Below, piece after piece: positions 50,920 through 61,200 of a DNA stretch of 64,000 bases. The DNA lies in NCBI RefSeq assembly GCF_964199755.1, contig NC_133906.1, forward strand, positions 15,597,378-15,661,377, written 5' to 3'. The DNA comes from Larus michahellis (Eukaryota; Chordata; Aves; Charadriiformes; Laridae). The translations under genes were made by a program, and so were the position numbers. The notes under the pieces were generated by a model that saw only the letters and a list, made by a program, of their open reading frames with translations, was not told the DNA's origin and did no database searches. Each line of letters opens with the position of its first letter. Within the stretch, counting starts at the first letter, position 1.

Positions 50920-51411
50920 TGGGCTGCCCAGTTCAAGAAGAACAGGGAACTGATGGAGAGGGTACAGCAAAGGGCTATGAAGATGATGAGGGGACTGGAA
51001 CATCCCTCTTATGAAGAAAGGCTGAGGGACTTGGGTCTTTTCAGTCTGGAAAAGAGACGACTGAGGGGGGATCTTACCAACGTTTATAAATACTGAAAGG
51101 GGGGGTGTCAGGAGGATGGGACCAGGTTCTTTCCAGTGGTGGCCAGTGACGGGACAAGACGTAACGGGCACAAACTTGAGCATAGGAAGTTCCACCTAAA
51201 CACGAGGAGGAACTTCTTTCCTTTGAGGGTGGCAGAGCCCTGGCACAGGCTGCCCAGAGAGGTGGGGGAGTCTCCATCTCTGAAGACATTCCAAACCCAC
51301 CTGGACGCGTTCCTGTGCCACCTGCTCTGGGTGACCCTGCTCTGGCAGGGGGTTGGACTGGATGATCTCCAGAGGTCCCTGCCAACCCCTGCCAGTCTGT
51401 GATTCTGTGAT
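50920..51411 (+). mobile_element. CR1 LINE fragment with long ORF2 remnant
   Basis: This 492-bp 5'-truncated CR1 ends in GATTCTGTGAT, a variant octamer end. The first part (50908-51093) reads the C-terminal ORF2 blocks WAAQFKKNRELMERVQQRA, MMRGLEHPSYEERLRDLGLF and SLEKRRLRGDLTNVYKY. A stop (TGA, 51094-51096) interrupts the frame where relatives continue YLKGG. The same frame resumes from about 51136 with [20 protein letters not shown] and [20 protein letters not shown]. The 3' UTR (TGGATGATCTCCAGAGGTCC) marks a subfamily distinct from copies A and B. It is immobile: RT core and endonuclease are absent. Confidence 0.96.
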
Positions 51412-53310
51412 CAGGGCTTGCAAAGCTCTGCTCCATCCCACAGCAGGGAGGAGGAGCTATGGTGAGGTCCTGACTGTGAACCATTCCTGGACCATCTCCG
51501 TCCTCTGGTTTGGAAAAGCAAGTGACGGGCATTGCTGGCCTGGCCGTGTATACGCTGTGATGCACGGCTCCTTGGAGCAGGCAGAGTGGCTGCAGCTCTC
51601 CAGCTACATCACTGCTATTGATTGAGGAGGCCCAATTTTCCCACATTCTGCCTGAATAAGGGTGAAAGGAAAGCAGTATTTCTGAATGCAGAAAGAAAAC
51701 TGGTTCTAAAAATGGCCGTGGAGTGGAATTATTGTCTTCCATGTAGCTCAATATGTCACTGTTGTACAAAAATGAATGAAAAGCTGGAAAGTAGAATAAG
51801 CTCAGCTCCAGGTGCGTGAACAGCTGGGAGCACAGTGTGCTTTCAGCTGCTGCACCATGCTCTCGGGGTGGACAGGGCAGCAAATTAGAGCCATCCATAG
51901 GCATGCTGCTACTTTTTGATGTGTTTTGTTGGTTTTGAATCTTTAAAGTGTTCTTTTAAAGTAGTGGAATTTCTCTATTCGTCTACTGGGGTTAGGGAAA
52001 AAAAAACCAAGAACCTCAACTACCTGCACTGTTGCAATCAATTGTGTTGCCTGGTCTGTTTTTGAAGTTTAAATCAAGGGATTAGAAATCCACAATGGAA
52101 AACTCCAGCACTGGGGCTGATGGAGCAACTCCCTGAGCTGAGAGCCAGGCCGGACTGTTCGGAATCTCCCTGCTCATACTGCGCTTCAGCATTTCAGTGC
52201 TGCCGTCAGCCATGAACATGTGCACATCTGTAAAATATGGATTTCGGTGAGGCTGGATTAGGCAGGGATTTAACTCTGTGTATCTGAAGTTTACCAAAAA
52301 CCCATAGCCATTTAAATGTATTTTTAACCTTATTTTTCCCAGCAATTCTTATTAACGTCTGGGGCTTGGAAGCAACCGCCTTCATATTTATATACCTAAA
52401 GAGTGTGTGAATGTTGGCTTCTCAGAAACCTTTCTCGGTGCCTTACACAGCTGCACTTCTGTTTTACATTGGAAAGGTTTGGCACCTTAGCAGTATAAAG
52501 TTATAGGTTTTATCCCTAAAACTTCCCAAAAGCAGTTTCCATTATTAACACAATTGTGACAGCGATACTTTGTTTATATTGCTTCACCTGGGGCACATAA
52601 ACTTAAAGGACTGAAAATACCTCCATGCAATAAAAGAATTTTATATAATTGCTACCTCTTGCTGTAAGGGACAGCTGGCCTTTGAAAGTTGGGAACTCAT
52701 TTACGTCATTGAAGTAAAATGTAAGCCTGGGGGTTAAATGACTGTAATTTATGTTTCTGAAGCTCAAAACACAAATATGGCTGTCCAAAGGGCAAATACC
52801 GTTCCAAACAAGCTAATACTCATAATTCAACTTGGAGAGTATGTACGTCTACGGTCCCCTGATAGCAGGCTATCGATGGCTGTCCAGCACTGCTCTTTTC
52901 TTTTGATATTTATTCTCTTGTTATCTCTGGTTTGTTATCCCCAGTCTTAAAATTTCTACAGACGGCTTCCTAGTTCAGCTGCTTTAAATGTTTCCAAGGC
53001 TGGGCCCCATCCTGGGGACGTGTCCTGATGCTGCCACCCGTTGTCACCGGGGGCTCCGTCAGTCCAGCCCACCAGGTAGATGTGGCAGTGGCTGTGTCAC
53101 CGAAGCGTCTCTCATCGCTGAGAATGGCTAATTTCTTGTGGCTGGACAAAACCCAGCTTCCTGTGAGCAGAATAGCTAGAAATCACCCTGCATTTCTTGT
53201 GCTAGAGCATTTTTTTGTCACTGTCTCTAAGCATTTGTGTGAACACCATTTATATACTTTGGGTTTAGGGCCCGGTTCCAAACAGCTGTTGCTTGTTTAG
53301 CTTTTTCTAA
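51412..53310. other. unique non-coding sequence
   Basis: Single-copy DNA; AT-rich from about 51900. The long minus open frame overlapping this block (51074-51904) partly reads the antisense of CR1 and has no domain of its own. Confidence 0.5.
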
Positions 53311-53333
53311 TTTTTTTTTTTTTTTTTTTTTTT
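53311..53333 (+). repeat. T23 homopolymer
   Basis: An uninterrupted run of 23 T, the longest mononucleotide tract in the window, followed by ATTTATAA. No retroelement body is recognisable on the minus strand upstream of a would-be poly-A tail. Confidence 0.9.
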
Positions 53334-55216
53334 ATTTATAACACTGAAAATCTCTCTGGAATGGGCTGACACCAAAAATGTTTGTTCTAGCCCTTGGATG
53401 AAAGCACCCACCCATGGTCCATGCTTTTATGATTTGCAAATTCACCAACACTTATTATGGCATTGCAAAACAACGGTGACAAAAAGAAATTCAACCACAG
53501 CTCCCTCGGAGCAAATTCCAGGCTCAGAGCTCTGCTGCAAGCTCGCAAGCCCATCATCACCGGGGAGCCTGCGTCGATTTAGAAGGTATATTTCCAAATC
53601 TCATTTCTGGTGTGATCATGCTCTGCCTTGGCTCCCTCCAACAGTTGTCATTTGCTTTTAATACCTATTCAGATGTATCTGTGACTTGAAAATAATGAAT
53701 GTCATTTTCATAATTGTCAAGAGTTCGGTTGTGCTGCCCAGTATAGCTCAGTGGAGAAGAGCAAATGGCAGATGTTCTTAGTCTTGGATTGTTTAAGTGT
53801 GAACGCTGAAATCAGGTTTCTAGTGCAAGGAGACCATGGAAGGTGAATTCAAATTTCCCCTGAGCGTTGTGTGAGTGAACTCAATTCCTTCCCGTAAAGC
53901 ACCTCTTCGGGCAAAAGTGGGCACGACTTTGGACAGAGCATATCCAGCTGAAACATGGCTGGATATCCAGGTCCTGCTGTACTTGCCCTCCTTGCAATAG
54001 TGACCATGAACCTGCCGAGAAGGTGAGGACACAGCCCAGCATGTGTCCGGCTGATCCACATCGTCTCCTTTCCATCTCCCATGGGCTGGGACCGTGGCAA
54101 GGCTGCAGCTGGGCACGTCCTCCTTAGTTACTGGAGTGTTAGTCTGGTGTCCGGGAACACCGTGGCTCACTGGGGACCCCATGTTAGCTGCTGTGGGACA
54201 AAACGTCCCTTCTCCATAGAAGTTTTCCCCCGGCACGGGGAGGTGTGGGCACACACACACAGAAGGAGTGAGGTGGGGGAGGTCCTGGCCGTGCCACGAG
54301 CTCCCAGCAGTTTGCAGGCTAACCCTTGCTTACCGATTATTTTTCCTTCAGAATCATAGTGGAAGTATTGAGGAGGGAATTTGGGAAAAACACAGAAGTG
54401 GCTTTAGAAAATGTGTTCGGAGTTCTGCTCCCGAGTGAGAAGGGGAGCCTGAAAGCAAGCCCAGTCCTTCCTTCCCAGCACAAGTGCAGCCCCCGGGCCC
54501 CCGGGATGTGCCGTCATGTTCCGGGAATGTGCTTCCTGGAGGCGCTGCATCCACCTCCCTCCGCTTGCCCGTCCTGCCGGGACCAGCCTCCCTCGCTCCT
54601 CTGGCCAAGCCTGTGCTGCGGGGAGGCACAGCCTGGCGTCGGGCTCCGGGGCACTCACAGAAGGACCAGCACCAAAGGGCAAAGACCTTCTTTCCACCCG
54701 TTTTTTGGAGGAGCACAGCTGCCTCCAGCTGCTGCCGCAGTAAGGAGTGATTATGGACCAGACATCCGTGGTAAAAACCCACAGCGTGAAACTATCTCAG
54801 ACTGCACCAAGGGCAGTTGTGGACCTGTTTTCCAGCTGCACCATCGAAAGTTTGCCAGAGGCAACTGAGCTGAAGCTTGAGCGAATGCAAAGCTGGAGAG
54901 CTCCTGCACCCATGAATCATTCCCTGGTAGGAAACAGTCACAGATGCCAAATGCAGATTATATTCCCTAAAATAAATTGAATGGTTATCTGGACCATCAA
55001 GTATGAACCACCAGCCACTGCGATACGTGCATGGAGGTGGCGGTGGGGCTGGCAACCCAAAGAGCATTTTCCTTTCTTCCTCACCTTTCAGGGCTGCATG
55101 TCACAGGATACAAGGGAAATTTAATGTGTTTCTAAGAGGACACTACAACGAGGAGGTTTGCTGCCAAGCAGGGGCTCGTCCCTTCCTGGGGTCTAACTGA
55201 TGGAGGTGACTGGGTG
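53334..55216. other. unique non-coding sequence
   Basis: Single-copy DNA. It includes a (CA)6 run at 54250-54261 and a moderately CpG-rich stretch around 54480-54660. A 180-codon plus frame (54326-54868) runs through the latter with competing long frames on both strands; no domain is recognised. Confidence 0.5.
53741..53775 (+). pseudogene. tRNA-like 5' half fragment
   Basis: GTATAGCTCAGTGG (53741-53754) is identical to the D-arm/A-box region of vertebrate tRNA-Cys-type genes as I know them. It is followed by GAGC and GCAGAT words in roughly the expected spacing. No acceptor-stem partner and no B box (GGTTCAAATCC-like) follow, so it is not a working tRNA gene. It may be a tRNA fragment, a worn tRNA-derived SINE head, or chance. 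Confidence 0.25.
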
Positions 55217-55349
55217 GGGCTTCAAGACCAGGTTGGACGGGTCTTTGAGCAACCTGGTCTAGTGGGAGATGTCCCTGCCCAGGGCAGGGGGTTGGAACTG
55301 GGTGATCTTTAAGGTCCCTTCCAACACGAACCATTCTATGATTCTGTGA
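55217..55349 (+). mobile_element. CR1 LINE 3' tip
   Basis: A 133-bp CR1 tail. It runs from GGGCTTCAAGACCAGGTTGG through the GAGCAACCTGGTCTAGTGGG block, TGTCCCTGCCCAGGGCAGGG and GGTGATCTTTAAGGTCCCTT, to the octamers ATTCTATG and ATTCTGTG. It is close to the copy A/B type but keeps GTCTAGTGGGAGAT where A and B have GTGTGGTGGGAGGT, so it belongs to a neighbouring subfamily. No coding potential remains. Confidence 0.95.
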
Positions 55350-58300
55350 CTGCTGTGCCCAAGGACTGCTCTCAAGGTCCAGGCAATTCTTTCCAGTCTT
55401 ACCCCTGTGTCACCGGTACCTTTTCTTCTCTACCTGCTCAGAAACGGCTGCAGATGCTGAGAATTTAAAGCCTAGTCCTTAAGATCTATTGTGGCTGAAA
55501 TGTCTATAAACACCTTGAGTCTCTTCAGAGACCACTGTGCTTGCCAAACTCCGCAGTTTACTAGTATGTCTCATTATATGTGGTGCTTTCCCCCCTTCTG
55601 CAGCCCATGATTATGTGAGAACTGCAGGAAAAGTAAGTTTAAAGACTTCAGTACATCCTCAATGCCTAAACTGAAAAAGTACATGAAGAAACTCTAATTT
55701 CATTAAAAAGTTGAAATAGTATTTAAGATGACCTCAAGACTTGAAGCCTGTCTGCAGCTTTTTCCGGCATTGGCAGTTATCAATATTGAAATATTATAAG
55801 AAAAGTTTTTTTCCTTTTTTTTTTTTTTATATTAGTAACCCAAGACCACATATTGCTCAGCTGAAATCTGCTGAACATTAATCACCAGATTCTGTGTTTT
55901 ATGGCTGAAATAAATCTGATTAGAAAGCAGCAAAAAAGTCAGTAAACTAGTGTCATGACTCGCCATACCCTGGCTGACTGTAACAGGTTGCTTATAGGAG
56001 TCAAATTTTGTTTTCAAGTAGAAATATATATTGCACAGCTGACTGGGGTGTGTCCGTCCACTAAATTGAATCCAGGCTAAATTAATCAGCAGGTATCTGC
56101 TCCGTGCGTGTGTTTTAAGAGGATGACAAGGTCCTTGATCTAGAAGAGCTCCAAGGACGTACAAGGGGAAATATTTTCTTGGATTTTGACTGTAACAGAA
56201 ACTGCATTTTCTCTTCCTTTTTCAGGGCTGGATCTCATACAGTATGTGGTGGTTGCAGAGCTGCATGGCTTCGTCCATCACATGAATGTTCTCCTAACCA
56301 ACAGGTACTGTATCCATGTATTTTCACAGAAGGGTTGTCATCAGGATCAGAAGTTTTGAAGCAAATACCTCAATCATCTCCACTTACAGCAATTCGGTTT
56401 GCACTGTGGAGTGGTGCTGCAGCACACGAACTGGGTGGCTTTTGGAGGACGTGAGACTAGATGATGTGTTCCAGCTCACCTAAACGCACGGGCCGCTAAT
56501 GATGACGCAGTATCAGGACCAATCCCCCCTGAAAACTTCCAGTACGGACACCCGCTTTTCAGATCTGTTTGCTAAAGCTAATGCAGATGTAGCCACTAAC
56601 CGCGCTCTGCCCACAGATATGCTCACGCAGCAATAACCAGACCCCAGCTCATGGTGATCCAGTTCATCTTTCTAAAGCAAGGTTATTCCTGTCAATACCA
56701 AACAAGAAGAGACACTTATCATTTTAGGGACTTTACACCATTTATCTTGCCATCCCCTCTCTCCTCCCCACAGGTGTACACTTGATACAGTCGCTTTTCT
56801 CCAGGGAAAGCACCCGATTTCGTGGTGGACAGGAATGCTGACCCACTTGCCTTCTGCTGCAAGCATCCATCAAACCCAGCCTCTCTGTCCCCTGGAGTCT
56901 TAATTTTCCTCTTGACAGCAAAGACAAATGACTCCCCCAGGGCTGTTTGCTCATGTCTACTCAAGGTTTACGTGATGTTTCTTGAAGATGACCTGGTTTT
57001 TTAACACAAAATGAGTTTTCTTTCCACTGCCACCTACCAGCGTGCAGGCAGAGATAGATTTGTTTTAAGAAAACCTCATGGTGCCAATTCCCAACACATC
57101 CTCCCTCTCTTCTCTCTGCTTTGGGCTTCTTCTGGTTCTTAGATGTTTCTAGCTGTAATGCTTTCCCCCCATTTGGGCTTGCCCTGCACAGATACGGTGA
57201 TATTTTACTTGAGGTGGAACAACCAAAAGAAAGGAAATTTCCCAGTATTTTTCCAATCCAGCACGAGTTTTTTTTTCCAATTCACTGTGAAATCTGGCTT
57301 ATTTTTTCCCATCCTGTTCTTTTCTCTTTCCTCTGCAGGGCTTCCCCAACACCACGCCACCAACTCCCAAATGGTGGGAATATTCCCCATAAGAAAATTC
57401 CTGTGTCTCTAGGATTATTCCCACTCTCTGTCCACCACTGATACTCCAGGAGTCCACAACTCGACAGGCTGGGAGCTGCTCTTTGAATCTTCAAACCGAA
57501 GGAAAGACTAAGTTTGTGTGTTGTTTAGGACAATGGTTTTACTGGGTTTTTGAGGTGGTGTGAGCAAATGTATTACACTGGGAACATCTGCTGTGAAGAC
57601 AGCACACCGTAATCTCCAACTTCGCCAACAGTTGGACAGTTAATCTCCCTCACATTAATTGCTTCCAGGTTTCTAATAGATTTTAAGATTTTTTTTGTTG
57701 TTGTTGTTTCCTTATTTATAAGATATTGCTGGAAACAACAACCACATTTGTAAGTATCTGTCTCAAAACCAATTTATTTCCCAGTAATGTCACCTGGGAG
57801 CAGAGTAAAGCAACGGCCACCCGCTTACCAGGCCCTCACCTGCTCACAGGTAGTTTATCCTCTGCAAAACAGTGCCTTGAAAACAGTTCTTCTCTCCAGG
57901 CACATGGAATGAACCTGAATTCTGCGTGCCGCGGCTCGCTGCAGACCTGGGAAGGCAGGCAGACAACGCAAGGAAACAGGAGCTGGTTTTGTTATTGAAA
58001 TCTGCACGATGAGGCAGGCAGAGAAATAGGGACAAAGCAGCTTCAGTTCCCCAGGTTTCTAACTTTGGAGAGCTCGTCTTTGCAATATAGCTTTTTAATG
58101 TCATCCTTGGCAAAAATGTCCTTCCTTTTATTTCCCTCCTCCCAGAAAGCACAAACCCGCCCTGCAGCACCATACGCAGGGCCGCCCGGTCTTGCACTGG
58201 GAAATACCAAACCCCTTATTTGTAAGGAACGCTGCCAGCCCTGGCTACGGTTAAACCCCCATAAAACTGAAGGAACTCTCTCGCCAGATTCATCCGGGTG

Positions 58301-60888
58301 TTGAAAGAGAGAAGCCTGTGGTTGCCACTTCCCAGTTTCCCTTGGCACAAGGATTTTCCAATCAGCCAGGACATCCCAAAGACGAGAAACGGTGCCGGAC
58401 CACCTGCGTGCTGGCTGCGCTCGGCAGCCGGCCAGTCCCTCCAAGCATTTCCAAACTCAGCAGAGCAGCCCCGAGGTTACACAAAGTCTTTTTGCTCCCA
58501 CCTCAGTGACCTCAGGGCTACAAATGCTGCCGTGGGACCTTCTTCTGCACTGGAATGAGCTCCTTGTTCACAGGAAAACCGCGCTCCAACACAGCCCCTC
58601 CTCAGCTATCGAACGCAACAATCACCTACTGACCAGCTATGAGTTACCCTGCGAGGGGAAAAGGCCTCCCTTAAACCCACTGCTTTGTCCTTTTACCACT
58701 TGTGTATGCAACTGCTTAATACATAGTGAATAATTTAAACAATCCACATGCCATAACATGCCCCCAAATGTTTAGCTGAGTGTCCCCAAATTTGTTTTGC
58801 GTGTTTATCCTTCCATTCGTTAGGAACGTAAATGTTCTTTGACTTTGCCCTGTGCCTTTCAGCATTATTTTATGGAAATTCCAATTTCCTGCCCTGAAAG
58901 AAACCCTGATGATAATGAGAGGCTTGAAGCTTTTCAAACCAAAAAAAAAGCAGTTCGAGTCAATTCTGCATTTTGTTCTTAATCAAAACTAGTTGTGTGC
59001 ATTTGCATCAACAGTGAGCTCAGCACACAATGCTCCATATGGGCTTGGCTGCCGGCATTCACCGAATGGCAGGAGCCACTGAAAAAGCTCCCTGGTTTTC
59101 AAAGGTTTAGGGATGACCTTGCAAAAGTGTCATTTGTCACTGCCTTGTCCAGAAGCACTAGAAAAATCCCTGGAAACGTGCTATGGAATCACAGAGCCCA
59201 ACTCTTGCATTGCCAAAGAAGCGCAGCAGCACTTGCCTACAGAGAGACAATGGGAAATAAGAAACTGGAAGCTTTTAATGGAGCCCCAGAAGATTTTTTT
59301 CTTGATGTTTTATCTGGATATTGGTCTTCCACTTCAGACGTTACTCGTTTTTCAGGCACACTATTTCAACTCGCTTTATACCGAGTCTACCATAAATATG
59401 AATGCAAACAAGCTACGGTCCATTAATCTGGACACCTATTTGCAATTCTAAAGTGTCTGAAACACTTGGAAACAGCCTACAAACTTTTACTGTTCCCCTG
59501 TTCGGACCTGATCTTGCAGAACCCCCTTCACGCTAATTCCAGTCAAGTTACACCCAGGAGGGGGTATCCCTGTACGTGCAGTTTTAGGAGCAGGTCCCCA
59601 TTTTTGAGCACATTAATAGCACCCAGAAGGGCCGCGGCACACAGACTTCGCAGGTCTGTTCTGCAGAGCATGAACAATTAGGAGAAATAGGGACGACGAG
59701 TCTCACAGGCATCCCTGGACGCGCTGTCGTGAGTGGCTGGACAAGTTGTGCTCAGAAAGGATTTATTTCCACTCATTTTGGTCTTGTGGCTGTGAGAGGC
59801 TTGCAAAACCTTTCACCTTCTTTCCCTGGAGTCATATATATTTTATGAGAAATTTAAGAATTACCTCTTATTAAAATGGGGATAGTGTAATTACCAATAA
59901 AAAGCAGATGTTATGGCATGACTAATGCTTGAAAACGTGTATGTAGCAAGCACAACATACCAGCACATCCAGGCTTTTCAGTAGGATAATAAAAGTTGTC
60001 TTTGTTGAAACTAACTGGCCAAGTCGCAGGGTTCTGAAGTCACAGGGAAATCCTTACGGAAAACGCTGAAAAGCTCCGCAAAAGGGCAGCTTTGCTCCCA
60101 CCGTAACTCCAGAAGGTTGAAATGAAAAAACCCACATCCCTGTCCACCTTGTCCAGGTCAGGAGGTGTCTGAGAAGGTGTCCTGCTACAGCACCCGGACT
60201 CGCTGCGCTGAGAGCATCCTTCCTCTACAAGCCGTAATGAGCCATAATTAGTGAACTCCCTGACACCTCCGGCACCTCTCGGGGGTTCCATAACCCACCT
60301 GCAACAGTCAAGATCATTCCCTTGGATCAGTCCCAAGTATTTTGGCAAGGCATATGTGGAGCACTCCGCGTAGGCTGACTTTTGAAACAGGAATGCGCAA
60401 ACATCATGTAAATGGAGTTGTTCGGCAAATCTGCTCAAGTCAGTCCCGGGGTTCACAAGCTTCATCTGCGCTCGCAAATTCCTCTCCCTTCCTTCCTGGC
60501 AAATTGCATTTATTGCTTTTCCCCACAAAAGCATCTTTAAAGCAACACTGGGCTTGCAAAAGAGCATTCGCAGCTTGGAAAGAGGGTCTGGTCTCCTGGG
60601 TGTGGGTCTGAATTTGGGGGCATAAGGAGAATCCGCACCTCGGCCAGGGAAGGCTGTGGGGGCAGCAGGAGCTGGAGGTGGGGGCTCAGGACCCAGGGGT
60701 GCAGGGAGGGCTGGGACACCTCAGCATCCATGGGCTCCTGCTCACCTCTGCCTTCTCCTGTCTTCAGATCCCAGGTCTTTGACTCCTTCTCCGGTCCAAA
60801 TCTCATGCCTTGCCCAAAGCCCGGTGATTCGGGGTGCGCTGGAGGCTGTGGAGACCTCCCCGTCTTTTCCTTAAGACCCACCCACACT
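55350..60888. other. unique non-coding sequence
   Basis: Single-copy DNA with a T14 run at 55815-55828 and a G-quadruplex motif at 60696-60715. Two overlapping plus frames of 143 and 112 codons (58995-59451) lack domains. One exon candidate is listed separately. Confidence 0.5.
56226..56304 (+). other. weak candidate internal exon (79 bp)
   Basis: The acceptor-like tract TTTTCTCTTCCTTTTTCAG ends at 56225 and is one of the best in the window. The 79 bases end with AACAG before GTACTG. The third frame is open and reads LDLIQYVVVAELHGFVHH and onward, plausible for a helical protein, but I do not recognise it. A 25-codon open frame is expected by chance in most 79-base segments, and the donor is only fair. 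Confidence 0.13.
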
Positions 60889-60890
60889 CA

Positions 60891-60939
60891 ATCATTATTT
60901 CCTGCACATAAAAAAAATCATTATTTCTTTGCACATAAA
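60891..60939 (+). repeat. 22/23-bp tandem duplication
   Basis: ATCATTATTT, two or three pyrimidines, then TGCACATAAA occurs at 60891-60912 and 60917-60939, separated by four A. The second copy ends directly against the truncated 5' end of the CR1 at 60943. Confidence 0.85.
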
Positions 60940-60942
60940 GAT

Positions 60943-61200
60943 GAGGGGTAATGGCTTCAAACTGGAAGAGGGGAGATTTAGATGAGATCTCAGGAAGAAT
61001 TCTTTGCTGTGAGGGTGGTGAGCCCCTGGCCCAGGTTGCCCAGAGAAGCTGGGGCTGCCCCATCCCTGGAGGGGTTCAAGGCCAGGTTGGACGGGGCTTG
61101 GAGCAACCTGGTGTGGTGGGAGGTGTCCCTGCCCAGGGCAGGGGGTGGCACTGGATGGCCTTTAAGGTCCCTTCCAACTCTAACCATTCTGTGATTCTAT
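60943..61200 (+). mobile_element. CR1 LINE 3' fragment (copy D)
   Basis: A 258-bp 5'-truncated CR1 starting at GAGGGGTAATGGCTTCAAAC and ending with ATTCTGTG and a shortened ATTCTAT. The sequence is very close to copies A and B through the core (GGCTTGGAGCAACCTGGTGT, GGTGGGAGGTGTCCCTGCCC), with one T-to-G change in AAGCTGGGG. One frame reads the ORF2 tail, including WPRLPREAGAAPSLEGFKAR. The flank after the octamers is ATTTCAATTAAATTT, so it lacks the CTTGAGGT extension of A and B. Confidence 0.95.

Noticed and set aside
51074..51904. 276-codon minus-strand open frame
   Set aside because: Its C-terminal third is the antisense of the CR1 at 50920-51411; the rest has no recognisable content.
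54326..54868. 180-codon plus-strand open frame in a CpG-richer stretch
   Set aside because: Three other frames of 75-142 codons overlap it, the typical result of GC-rich non-coding sequence; no domain is seen.
58995..59451. Two overlapping plus-strand frames of 143 and 112 codons
   Set aside because: They overlap in different phases with no domain in either; at most one could be real and nothing favours either.
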